Below are positions 22,848 through 32,980 of a stretch of 64,000 nucleotides of DNA, one piece after another; position 1 is the stretch's first letter, and each line of letters starts with the position of its first letter. Origin of the DNA: Phaseolus vulgaris (taxonomy: Eukaryota > Streptophyta > Magnoliopsida > Fabales > Fabaceae); assembly GCF_000499845.2 (NCBI RefSeq), contig NC_023749.2:12303625-12367624 (forward strand), in the 5' to 3' direction. The notes under the pieces were generated by a model. That model made no database searches, was not told the origin of the DNA, and was given only the letters and a program-made list of their open reading frames with translations. A program made the position numbers and the translations under genes.

Positions 22848-25800
22848 ATGAGAAAGATGAGAAGCAATCGTTCCAGTCCCGTGGCTCTCGTCGCAGCTGA
22901 AGGCGACGCCGCCATGACCATGGCGCAGATGGCAGAAATGATGCGCTCATTGCAGGCCACTGTAGAAGCCTCGCGCGTCGAGCAGGCAAGGATACATGAA
23001 GACCTGGTCGCCTCTCGCGCCAGGAACGAGGAGCTCAGCAAGGTAGCTGAGGAGCTACGTCGAGCTCTTCAGGAGCAGCAGGTTCGTGCTTCTGCTGAAG
23101 AGGTGGCACCGTCGACGCCGCCTCGTGTTTTCCCAATGCCTTTCATTCAGGCGATTACCGACACGCCAATTCCCACGAGCGTGGTCCCGGTTAAAGCTGT
23201 TTTTACTGGCGTGGAGGATCCAGAGGCTCATCTGACCACGTTCCACACACAGATGATGCTGTCAGGAGGGTCGGACGCCGTCTATTGTAAGATGTTCGTG
23301 AGCACGCTCCAGGGAACGGCGATGGAGTGGTTTGTGAGCCTGCCTAATGGCCACATAACTAATTTTCAACAATTCTCGAAAATCTTTGTCGAGCAGTATA
23401 TTGTGAACAAGGCACCGCCCAGGGTGTCCTATGATCTGTTTGATATAAGGCAGTACCATGGGGAGTCCCTCAGAGACTACCTCAATCGCTTCGGAGCACA
23501 GATGGTCAGATCGCCGACCAAGGATGAAGAAATGCTGGTTTATGCCTTCAAGAAGGGCGTGCAGCCAGGGCCATTCTGCGAAGCCTTGATCAGGGCTCAT
23601 CCAGTGACGTTTGCTGAAGTCAGGCGACTTGCGGTGGCCCACATCGCCGACGAGAGTGAGGTCGCCGAGAAGAGAGGCAGCGTGGCTCCCGCCAGGCCAC
23701 GCGCCCAGACCAGGATCCAGCCACAGAGGGTGCTGGAAACGGCAGCGGCGGCCAGAAAGGACCAAAGGACTCGTTATCCTTACGATAGGAGAAATAAGGG
23801 AAGAAGCCAGGCGCGCCAACCGCCGGCACGCCAACAACCAGCACGCCGGGAATACAATCGCCCGCCTAAGCACAAATTCGTCATGGGACTAGCGGACCTG
23901 ATTGCTATCCCTAACATATCTGCTAGGTTGAAGGCGCCCGAAAAGGTGGGCGACAAGGTGCTGGGGTCGAAGCCGGACGTCTGGTGCGAGTTTCACCAGT
24001 GCTTTGGCCACAACCTGGACTCGTGTTTGTCTTTAGGATACCAGCTCGACGATCTGGTTAAGAGCGGGTTCCTAAACGACTATCTGCTGGACAGAAGGAC
24101 CGGAGGAGCGTCGAGTTCCCAGCCGGCAGGTGGAGAAGCCCAGCAACACGAGATGCCCATCCATGGGGAGATCCACACCATTGCAGGGAGTTTCTCAGGT
24201 GGTGGATGCACCGCATCGCAGAGGAAAAAGTACGCGCGATCGGTGATGTCAGTGGACATGTTTGAAGATCACTCGCCCGAAGTGGACATTACGTTCACCA
24301 AGCAGGATCTTCGGGACGTTGTGCCTCATGACAACGATCCCATTTTTATTTCGTTGATCACGGCGGGGAGGAAGGTTCACCGAGTTCTGGTGGACCAAGG
24401 AAGTTCGGCAGACGTGATGTTCTGGCCGACTTTCACGCAGTTGGAATTGCCCCTTGACCAGCTAAGGCCCTATGGAGGGTGCTTGTATGGGTTCGCTGGC
24501 GACCAGGTGGAGGTCAGGGGGTACATTGAGCTGAGAACCACGTTTACCGATGAGGCTGGGTCGAGGACAGAGAAAATCAAGTACCTCATCGTAAACGCCC
24601 CTTCAGCATATAACATCCTGCTGGGAAGGCCCACTCTTAACAGGATAGGCGCAATTCCATCGACTCGGCACATGAAGGTGAAGCTGCCGTCCATGGAAGG
24701 GGTGGTGATCACGATAAAGTCTGATCAGAAGGAAGCGAAAAAGTGCTATGAAAATAGCCTGAAAAATAAAAGATCAGTGAGCTATGTCACAACCACCCCA
24801 CCTCCCGGTGTGAAGCCCAGACCGCCGATAATGGAGGAGGCCGCCGGAAGGGACGTAGAGATGGTAGATGCTGAGCGGGGGGAGAGGAATGCTGGCCTGG
24901 AGGAAGAAGAGGCGCGGAATCGCCCGGAGGGAGCAAGGGAACTCGGAATCGCCAAAGCGGTGATCGCCAGAGAGTCAAGGCCCAAGCCCGTCGAGCAGTG
25001 GCTCGAGAAGGAGATCGGGGGGAAAGTTTTCAAGCTCGGAAGATCTCTGGAGGTCGATCTCCAGGACCAGATCGCCAAGGTGATTGAACGGCATCTGGAC
25101 GCGTTTGCCTGGTCCGCTTCGGACATGCCCGGGATCGATCCCGACTTCTTGTGCCATCATCTGGCGATGGACAACATGGTGAGACCGGTGCGGCAAAGAA
25201 GGAGGAAATTTAATGAAGAGAGGAGGCAGGCGATCAAGGACGAGACCCAGAAACTCCTCGCTGCAGGCCACATCAGGAAAGTCCAGTACCCTGAGTGGTT
25301 GGCAAATGTCGTGCTGGTGAAGAAGAGCAACGGGAAATGGCGCATGTGCGTCGATTTCACCGATCTGAATAAAGCTTGCCCAAAGGATTCGCATCCTTTG
25401 CCAAGCATTGACGCCCTGGTCGATAGTGCTGCAGGGTGCAAGCTGCTGAGTTTCCTGGACGCCTTCTCGGGCTACAATCAGATCAAGATGCATCCCATGG
25501 ATGAAGAAAAAACAGCCTTCATGACGGAGAGGTCGTGCTACTGCTATAAGGTGATGCCGTTCGGACTGAAGAACGCGGGGGCCACGTACCAGAGGTTGAT
25601 GGATCGAGTACTTGCACCGATGCTGGGAAGGAACGTGCAAGCCTACGTCGATGACATGGTCGTGACCTCGCAGGAGAAGAGCAAGCACGTAGCAGACTTG
25701 GAAGAATTGTTCACGACGATCGCCAAATTTAAGCTGAAGCTCAACCCGGAGAAATGCATTTTCGGCGTGGAGGCTGGAAAGTTCTTGGGTTTTCTCTTGA

Positions 25801-28301
25801 CTGAAAGAGGAATAGAGGCCAACCCGGACAAGTGTGCCACCATTTTGGCGATGAGAAGCCCGGCTACAGTGAAAGAGGTCCAGCAGCTGACAGGTCGGAT
25901 GGCAGCCCTATCTCGCTTCGTGTCAGCGAGCGGAGAAAAGGGACATCCCTATTTCCAATGTCTGCGGCGCAATAACAAGTTCGCTTGGACGAAAGAATGC
26001 GAGGAAGCGTTCGTCAAACTAAAAGAATATCTGGCGAGCCCGCCGGTTCTGTGCAAACCACTGCCGGGAATCCCTCTCAGATTGTATTTTGCTGTGACTG
26101 AGAGGGCGGTGAGTGCGGTGCTCGCCCAGGACCAAGATCAGGCTCAGAAGCCTATCTATTTTGTGAGCAAGGTGTTGCAGGGCCCAGAAACGAGATATCA
26201 GGCCCTGGAGAAGGCTGCGCTGGCTGTGGTGTTTTCGGCGAGGAGGTTGCGCCACTACTTCCACAGCTTCACAATACTGGTGATGACTGACCTGCCCATC
26301 CAGAAGGTCTTAAAGAAACCTGACGTTGCAGGAAGAATGGTGAAGTGGGCAGTCGAATTGTCAGAATTTGACATTAAATATGAGCCCCGAGGCCCGATCA
26401 AGGGGCAAGTCTTTGCAGATTTCGTAGTCGAGCTCTCATCGGAGGCGACGCGGGTGGAAGGAGATGACTTCCGTTGGGTACTCTCGGTGGATGGATCATC
26501 GAACCAGCAGGGTAGCGGTGCTGGAGTAATATTGGAAGGACCCAACGGCGTGCTGATCGAACAATCGTTGAGATTCGCCTTCAAAGCCAGCAACAATCAA
26601 GCGGAGTATGAGGCGCTGATCGCCGGGATTCTGCTGGCCAAGGAGATGGGAGCTAGGGTGCTGATGGCTAAGAGTGACTCGCTGCTAGTCACAGGGCAAG
26701 TAACAGGCGAGTTCCAGGCTAAAGATCCACAAATGGCGGCTTACTTGGCGTATGTGCAGGAATTGAAGAGTTCCTTTGTCTCTTTTGAAGTAGTGCATGT
26801 GCCCCGAGAGCAGAATGCCCGAGCTGACTTGCTTGCTAAGCTCGCCAGTTCAGGCAAGGGGGGTAGGCAGAGGACGGTGATTCAAGAAACTCTGAAGACG
26901 CCAAGGGCATTTGTAGCAGATCACCTGGTCCTTCAGATAAGCAAGTCGACGGAGAGGGCAGCGAGAAGCCATAAGTCTTTGACGCAAGAAACTCTGAGAT
27001 CGCCAAGAATTAGAGCATGTCGAGGAGAGAAGGTGGACGTGATGCAGGTCTGCGCCACCCATGAGCCAGATACTTGGATAACACAGTACAAGCGGTGCTT
27101 GGCGGATGGTCTCCTCCCGCTAGATCCAACAGAAGCTAGGAAGGTAAAGAAAAATTCCAGCAAGTATACATTGATTGATGGCGATCTGTACAGGTTTGGA
27201 TTCACTCACCCACTCCTGGAATGTATACACGGCGAGAAGTGCACGAGAATTATGGCAGAGCTCCACGAAGGAATACGTGGAAGTCACGTCGGGGGTCGAG
27301 CTCTGGCCGCGAGGACTCTACGTGCAGGCTACTATTGGCCATCCATGAGAGAAGATTGCAAGAAGTATGCCCAGTGCTGCAAACAATGCCAGCAGCACGC
27401 CGATTGGCACAAGGCACCTCCCGAGGAGTTGAAGTCGATCTATAGCCCTTGGCCGTTTCACACTTGGGGAATCGACATCCTGGGACCTTTTCCACTGGCG
27501 ATCAGGCAGATGAAGTACTTGGTGGTGGCGATTGAGTATTTCACCAAGTGGATTGAAGCAGAACCAGTGGCCCAGATCACCGCGCACAAGATTGAAGGCT
27601 TTGTATGGAAGAACATCGTGTGCCGATTTGGAGTGCCTAAGCGCCTGGTATCAGATAATGGGACTCAGTTTGCAAGCCACTTGCTGAAGAAGCTTTGTGA
27701 AGGGGTTGGAATTCAGCAAGTGTTCGCATCCGTCGAGCACCCTCAAACTAATGGCCAGGTGGAATCGGCTAATCGGGTGTTGCCGAGAGGTTTGAAGAGA
27801 AGGCTCGAGAAAGCCAAGGGAAGTTGGGCTGAGGAGGTGCCCCGTATAGTCTGGGCATACCACACCACCGAGCAGTCCGGAACCCATGAGACCCCGTTTA
27901 GCTTGGTCTATGGGTGTGACGCCATGATACCAGTCGAAATCCAGGAAAGCTCGCCGAGATTCCAGAACTTCGTAGAGGAAGACTCGAATGAAGAGAGAAG
28001 GCTGAACCTGGACCTGCTGGATGAGGTCAGAGAGGAGGCAAGGCTGAAGGCTGAGGCGGTGAAGAGAAGGGTCGAGCGAAGGTACAACTCAAAGGTAATG
28101 CCAAGGCAGTTTAGAGAAGGCAATCTGGTGATGAGGAAGGCCCACCAGTACGAGATGGAGAATAAGCTATCACCCAAGTGGACTGGACCGTTCAGAATAA
28201 CCGAGGCACTCGGGAACGGAGCCTACCGCTTAGAGACGCTGGAAGGAGGGGCGATCCCTCGTACCTGGAACGCCACACACCTGAAGTTGTACTATAGCTA
28301 A
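22848..28301 (+). CDS. Tat-lineage gag-pol polyprotein, intact
   Basis: The frame is open from 22806 (1831 residues, numbering used here), but the ATG at 22848 is the better start because it aligns with the ATG at 853 of the related remnant. Domains in order: coiled N-terminus and gag (about 110-290); basic linker; aspartic protease with VDQGSSADVMFW (D530); reverse transcriptase with FLDAFSGYNQ (D885) and YVDD (947-950); a first RNase H (about 1080-1205) whose first catalytic Asp is replaced (LYFAVTERAVSAVL); a second plant-type RNase H with D1229, E1267, D1291 and D1341 all present; integrase with an HHCC zinc finger (HEGIRGSHV, CKQCQQ) and the catalytic triad D1557, D1617, E1653 with 35 residues between the last two. 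No stop or frameshift separates gag from pol, so one polyprotein is made. It would direct particle assembly, cDNA synthesis and nuclear integration. No chromodomain is seen. Confidence 0.95.
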   Translation: MRKMRSNRSSPVALVAAEGDAAMTMAQMAEMMRSLQATVEASRVEQARIHEDLVASRARNEELSKVAEELRRALQEQQVRASAEEVAPSTPPRVFPMPFIQAITDTPIPTSVVPVKAVFTGVEDPEAHLTTFHTQMMLSGGSDAVYCKMFVSTLQGTAMEWFVSLPNGHITNFQQFSKIFVEQYIVNKAPPRVSYDLFDIRQYHGESLRDYLNRFGAQMVRSPTKDEEMLVYAFKKGVQPGPFCEALIRAHPVTFAEVRRLAVAHIADESEVAEKRGSVAPARPRAQTRIQPQRVLETAAAARKDQRTRYPYDRRNKGRSQARQPPARQQPARREYNRPPKHKFVMGLADLIAIPNISARLKAPEKVGDKVLGSKPDVWCEFHQCFGHNLDSCLSLGYQLDDLVKSGFLNDYLLDRRTGGASSSQPAGGEAQQHEMPIHGEIHTIAGSFSGGGCTASQRKKYARSVMSVDMFEDHSPEVDITFTKQDLRDVVPHDNDPIFISLITAGRKVHRVLVDQGSSADVMFWPTFTQLELPLDQLRPYGGCLYGFAGDQVEVRGYIELRTTFTDEAGSRTEKIKYLIVNAPSAYNILLGRPTLNRIGAIPSTRHMKVKLPSMEGVVITIKSDQKEAKKCYENSLKNKRSVSYVTTTPPPGVKPRPPIMEEAAGRDVEMVDAERGERNAGLEEEEARNRPEGARELGIAKAVIARESRPKPVEQWLEKEIGGKVFKLGRSLEVDLQDQIAKVIERHLDAFAWSASDMPGIDPDFLCHHLAMDNMVRPVRQRRRKFNEERRQAIKDETQKLLAAGHIRKVQYPEWLANVVLVKKSNGKWRMCVDFTDLNKACPKDSHPLPSIDALVDSAAGCKLLSFLDAFSGYNQIKMHPMDEEKTAFMTERSCYCYKVMPFGLKNAGATYQRLMDRVLAPMLGRNVQAYVDDMVVTSQEKSKHVADLEELFTTIAKFKLKLNPEKCIFGVEAGKFLGFLLTERGIEANPDKCATILAMRSPATVKEVQQLTGRMAALSRFVSASGEKGHPYFQCLRRNNKFAWTKECEEAFVKLKEYLASPPVLCKPLPGIPLRLYFAVTERAVSAVLAQDQDQAQKPIYFVSKVLQGPETRYQALEKAALAVVFSARRLRHYFHSFTILVMTDLPIQKVLKKPDVAGRMVKWAVELSEFDIKYEPRGPIKGQVFADFVVELSSEATRVEGDDFRWVLSVDGSSNQQGSGAGVILEGPNGVLIEQSLRFAFKASNNQAEYEALIAGILLAKEMGARVLMAKSDSLLVTGQVTGEFQAKDPQMAAYLAYVQELKSSFVSFEVVHVPREQNARADLLAKLASSGKGGRQRTVIQETLKTPRAFVADHLVLQISKSTERAARSHKSLTQETLRSPRIRACRGEKVDVMQVCATHEPDTWITQYKRCLADGLLPLDPTEARKVKKNSSKYTLIDGDLYRFGFTHPLLECIHGEKCTRIMAELHEGIRGSHVGGRALAARTLRAGYYWPSMREDCKKYAQCCKQCQQHADWHKAPPEELKSIYSPWPFHTWGIDILGPFPLAIRQMKYLVVAIEYFTKWIEAEPVAQITAHKIEGFVWKNIVCRFGVPKRLVSDNGTQFASHLLKKLCEGVGIQQVFASVEHPQTNGQVESANRVLPRGLKRRLEKAKGSWAEEVPRIVWAYHTTEQSGTHETPFSLVYGCDAMIPVEIQESSPRFQNFVEEDSNEERRLNLDLLDEVREEARLKAEAVKRRVERRYNSKVMPRQFREGNLVMRKAHQYEMENKLSPKWTGPFRITEALGNGAYRLETLEGGAIPRTWNATHLKLYYS

Positions 28302-28589
28302 GAGCTTTGTAAGTAAAGACAAACACAAATATTGCATTACAATGTCTCTGTTAAAATAGTTTCAAGGGGGCACTCTTTTTTCCCTAAGGAGGGTTTTTAA
28401 TGAGGCCACCCAATAAAAGAAGAGTTTGCGAAGTATAAGGTGTTTCCAGATTGTATATGTGTTATTTCCGAAAGTTTCGAAGAAAGACCTTGTCATTCGT
28501 ACATGATTTAAGGCACGAAAAGATATGTCGCGTGTTTTCTAAGTTTTTTAAAGTCCTCATCGTTTTTCGGCGATTAGAGGCACCAGTTA

Positions 28590-29160
28590 AGTTTCTAAGT
28601 CCTCATCGTTTATCAGCGATCGGAGGCACCAGATGAAAGACCTCCTCGCCGTCGAGCGAGTGCAGGCGAGAAAGGGGAAAAGTCCTCCGTGTTTCTGGGA
28701 GCGAGAAGATGTAACTCCCGGGGCAACGTAGAGGCAAGTTAAAGACCTCCTCGCCGTCGTGCGGGCGCAGGCGAGAAAGGTCCTCAGTGCATCCAGGGGG
28801 GAGGAGATGTACGCCCTGGGCAAGTTGAGGCACCGGATAAAGTCCTTATCGCCGTTGCGCGAGCTAAGGCCCATCAGAGACCTCCTCGCCGTCGAGCGAG
28901 TGCAGGCGTGAGAAAGAAAAGGTCCTCAGTGCATCCAGGGGGGGGGGAGATGTACACCCTGGGCAAGTTGAGGCACCAGACAAAGTCCTTCTCGCCGTCG
29001 AGCGAGTTAAGGCCGTTTAAAGTCCTTCTCGCCGATGAGCGAGTTCAGGCGAGTAAAAGTCCTTCTCGCCGATGAGCGAGTTCAGGCGAGTTAAAGACCT
29101 TCTCGCTTGTGTGCGAGTATAGGCAAGATAAAATCCTTCTCGTCTTGAACGAGTTCAGGT
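28590..29160 (+). repeat. Tandem repeats in the 3' region of the Tat element
   Basis: Two nested periodicities occur. A long unit of about 135 bp starts with GACCTCCTCGCCGTCG near 28640, 28744 and 28879 and includes GTCCTCAGTGCATCCAGGGG. A short unit of about 38 bp, AGTCCTTCTCGCCGATGAGC, repeats near 28983, 29020, 29058, 29097 and 29134. Each unit holds an inverted CTCGC/GCGAG pair that can form a 5-bp hairpin. Variable tandem repeats between pol and the 3' LTR are known for Tat elements and can seed satellite DNA. Confidence 0.85.
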
Positions 29161-29720
29161 ATGGCGAAGAGGGTGGAAGAAGCTTGAAAGGTGGCTAAGG
29201 TAGGTTCGAAGAGAACGCCTAGCCAGCCAGTCTCTAGCTCTGAAGTTCAGGGAGGTAAAGGAAGATCCTAAAGGGCATTTCTGCCTCAGATAAAGAAATG
29301 ACTGCCAAAGCATGAGGCTGGAAAGAGCTGGTGTTACCAAGAGGTTTTGGCGATCCGGAAAAGTTCGAACGACGGTGAGAAGGTTGAAAGACTTGTTTGG
29401 TACAGCGGGTCAAGTGGGACGTTGTTTGAACCGATGGTTGAGTCACAGTTCGTTGCTTGGAACTTTTCTTATGATCAGGTTAGTGCCTCAGGGGTACAAG
29501 TTGTTTAAAGCGATTATTGCTTAAGTTTGAATCGGCTCGAAGCAGTTACGCCAAAGGTCGTGTTTGCCAAAACGCTAAGTTGAACGCAGCAAAGTTAAAC
29601 ATACAAAGAAAGTAAAAGCGCTCAAAAGAAATCAGAAGAAATATCCAAGTCTCGCTATTAAAATGAGTAACTGTTCAAAACACATGTGCAAGAGTTTTTA
29701 CAAGGTAAATACAGGTGAAT

Positions 29721-32399
29721 TTATAAAGAAGCAGATGGGGTGGAATTGGTTGAGCCTTCGGCGGGAACGACCTTTCCATCTACTACTTCATTGTTTAATG
29801 ACACCATGCTGAGGTCGAGATCAGGGAATAGGCATGCGAATTGCTCCTGAGCGGCTTCGAATCCAGCAGTCAGAATCTGAGCAGAATTTAGCTTAAGTTC
29901 TTCAAATTGTCCTTGAAGCTCTTCAACCTGTTTCTTGAGCTCCTCGTTCTGCTGTCCCAGCTCTTCAGCTTGTTTCTTGAGCTCCTTGTTCTGCTGCCCC
30001 TGCTCTTCAACCTGTTTTTGGAGTTGTTTGTTAGTCTCTTGAGCATGGAGAAGGTCGTCAGTAACCTTCTTGGATTCTGTTCGAGCTTGGGTCAACTCGG
30101 CAGCCATCTTCTCTTTTTCCTTGTTCGCCTCGGTGAGATCAGCCGTGGCGTCATCCCTTGCTTTTTCTACTTGCCCAAGCAGCTTCTCGCGGTCGATTGA
30201 CCTTTGCTCCAGTCTTTGTACCTTATCGGCATTAGCTTGAATTTGAGCCTCCAGGTCGCTCGCCTTGGTACGTAGAGGCACGATTCTGCTTTCAAGTTCA
30301 ACTTTTTCTTGGGCAAGTTCATGGACTTTGCGGCGAAGGTCAACAGCTTCCTTGCGCGCAAGCCTAAGCTCGGTATTTAGGGCATCCTCCACTCGGGAAT
30401 GTTCCATTTCCGCGAGCGTTAGGCTGAAGGCCACCTTCTCCACCTCAACCTTCATTGTGCTGTTCTCGGTCTTGAGGTTGTAGATATCATCCTGTAGCCG
30501 CCTGGTGGAGCTCTCCACAGCTCTCGTTATGATCGATGGGATGTCTTCTGCGATGGTTTTGAGTTTAGCAGTCAGAGGTTCCCACATCCTCGTGACCTCG
30601 AGGGAAAGATTTGCAGCTTGGAGAGACGCCAGGGGGGCTTGTTGAGGGTTCTCGTCGCCACCTTCCTTAGCAATATTTTCAGTGGTTGCCTCTTGGCGTG
30701 GCGACGCAATCGGGGACTCGGTGATTAGGATTGGAGAGGTGTGAGCAACCTCGTCCCCGATTGGAGCGATTCCTGCAGCTGAAGTGTTGGAAGGAGGGCC
30801 CCCTCCTGCTGATATATGTGGTGTAGAGGCGCTCGGGGGGTCCTCCAAGAAGTTTGGCTCTGGGGCCTCAGTTGCAGGTGGCGCAGTGGCCAATGGAACT
30901 GCTTGGACTGGTGGTGAAGGGGCTTGTGGTGCTGGTGATGAGGGAGGAGGAGCGGGTGTTGATGGTGGTGTCGAAGCTGGAAGAGGGGGCGGGGCAGGTG
31001 GAGAAGATGGTGCCACCCTCTTCCTTTTCGTGACAAGGCCATCCTCTGTGACCTCGTCGTCCTCTTCCTCATCCTCTTGGACAACTTGGGGGGCTTTCCG
31101 CTTTGGCCTCTTAAGGACCAGTTTCTTTCGTTGGGTGGGCGCCTTGGGCGGTGATCGCCCCTGGATGATGGCCTTCTCGACCGCCGAGTTGGGAACCGTC
31201 TGGGAGCCGGTCGCCAACCTGTGGTTGCGGGCGAGCGCCTTTAAGTCGGCGAGCATGTTCTTGCCCAACATGGTGTCTGCATGAAATGAAAGTGCATAAG
31301 TTAGCTCAAAGGAGAAAGGGGGTAAGTGTACAAGACAATAAGACAGCAAAAGCAGGCATATGCAGAAAAGATAAAACCAAAGTCTTGTGTGTGTCGCACA
31401 AGACGCCCAGAAACAATATCAGAAGCAATGTTAAGACAAAGATGTAGCGACCTAACCTATTTGGAATTCCAACTGGTCCTCAAAGAACTCGAAGGAAATC
31501 AGGGTGGGGGTCAAGAATGTTATGTGGGCATCTGCCACCCTCTTCCAGAAGAGACAAAGGTCTCTGTCCAAAGCTCCCATGCTATCAGGACTTCTGGGCC
31601 TCCTGAAGCAGCTCTTGGACTCCTTTTTCCCCTTGTCCACCCAGTACAAGGGGAAACCGTCGAGAAGGGAAGTGTCTTTGTCATTTGCGCGAACCTGAAT
31701 GAACTTCCCCTTCCAATCCTTGTACGACTGCTGGAAGATGGTGAAAATGGACCTCCCAGCAATGGCATTCAGGCTGACCCACAGGCGATCTCCTGGGTGT
31801 TTGGCCTCGAACAAGAATAAAAACACGTCCACTGACGCGGGTAACCCCAGGTGGGCGCACGTTATCTCGAAAGCTCGGACAAACGCCCAGCTGTTGGGGT
31901 GAAGCTGGGCGGCAGCGATATTGAGCTCGGTTAAGAGTTCCCTCTCAAATCGGGTGAGAGGGAACCTGAGTTTGACCTTCTTGAAGAAAGTGGTGTAGGC
32001 GAAGCAGAAGGGCCCGTCGGCGCTCACTGTATCATCGGCGCACACTGGCAGACTGGCGGGGCAAGGCAGCACCATCATTCTCTCATCGTGCTCCTTGTGG
32101 AACGATTGGTGGGCCTTGTCCCCATTGGTCAATCGCAGAACCGCTCCCGCGGTGTTCACCGATGACGTTTCCTTTAAGAGGGTTGAGTTAGCCCATGGGT
32201 ATAACGTCTTGAAGTCTGGCAGTGGGATGGGGGCTCCTCCAGCGTTTGGTGGAGTCGCCTGGGCCAGAGCGGTTTGAGAAGATGCAGGCCTCACAGCCTG
32301 CGAAGAGGGAGCACCACGAACTTGCGTTGAGTCGTGTGCTTGTGAAGGAGGGTTTCGCGCTGATGGAGGGGGGTTTGGGGTGATCTTCGTGCGAGTCAT
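29721..32399 (-). CDS. Antisense two-exon gene of the Tat element (gypsy-type putative transposase domain plus coiled coil)
   Basis: Exon 1 is 32399-31457 and exon 2 is 31276-29721. The 180-bp intron has GT at 31456-31455 after CAAATAG and AG at 31278-31277 after TTTCATTTCATGC. Splicing is phase 1 and joins FQI to DTMLGKNML, giving 832 residues. Exon 1 encodes a low-complexity start and then a domain of the kind annotated as putative gypsy-type transposase or plant transposon protein (FPLTRFERELLTELNIAAAQ, LHPNSWAFVRAFEITCAHLG). Exon 2 starts with a basic nuclear-localisation-like KRPKRKAP, a Pro/Ala-rich tract, and a long coiled coil with repeats such as QQNKELKKQAEEL. Antisense genes at this place are established for Tat-lineage elements, but their function is unknown. 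The real start may lie in a further upstream exon: TTTGCAG occurs 9 bases before the ATG. The frames are intact, as in gag-pol. Confidence 0.85.
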
Positions 32400-32980
32400 G
32401 ATAGCAACTGCAAACGAAGAAGGAAGAAAAAATAATCAGGAGGGTTACAAAGGCTGACTCGATCATGAAAGGAAGGTGAAAGACGAACGAATGTGAGTTC
32501 GTTGCGACGATCGACAAAGCCCTAAGTTACGCAAAAGGAGAAATGGAAAAACAGCCCACAGCATATGCACCAGACAGTTACAGGATGATGCAAATCGGTG
32601 AAAATGCAAGGAAACCCAGCAGATGAAGGAAAGTAGTTACCTTTCGATGATCGGGAGAATGTTGAAGGGAGGTGGTGATCTAGAGCGTCGAGGAACGTCG
32701 AGAGCTTTCGCAGAAGGGAGTGAGAGCGTATGCAAGTGTGAAGAAAGTGATGGAACAGTAGGAGCCTAAGGGGTTTAAGGGTTTTTCGAAACGGTTTTGG
32801 GAAGCGCTAACGGCAGATGAAGATAGCCGTTGATGAGAGCCACGTGTCGAACGGTGCGCGAAGGGTTTGGTGGAGCGTCAGAGCAGCAGAAAGTACTATC
32901 GCTTGGAATTCTGCGCCCATGCCACGTAGACCGGTGTTAACGAAGGCTTTTTCAGTCTTTTCGCTAGACAAGTCTTCGCT

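Noticed and set aside
24975..25688. 237-residue minus-strand frame inside gag-pol
   Set aside because: It lies wholly opposite the intact polyprotein, has no recognisable domain and has no splice or promoter context.
30784..31284. 166-residue Gly-rich plus-strand frame
   Set aside because: It is the complement of the Pro/Ala-rich tract of the antisense gene.
31277..31349. Upstream extension of the antisense exon 2 frame (start MLSYC)
   Set aside because: This part is intron; the acceptor at 31277 joins exon 1 in frame, so the frame's own ATG is not the start.
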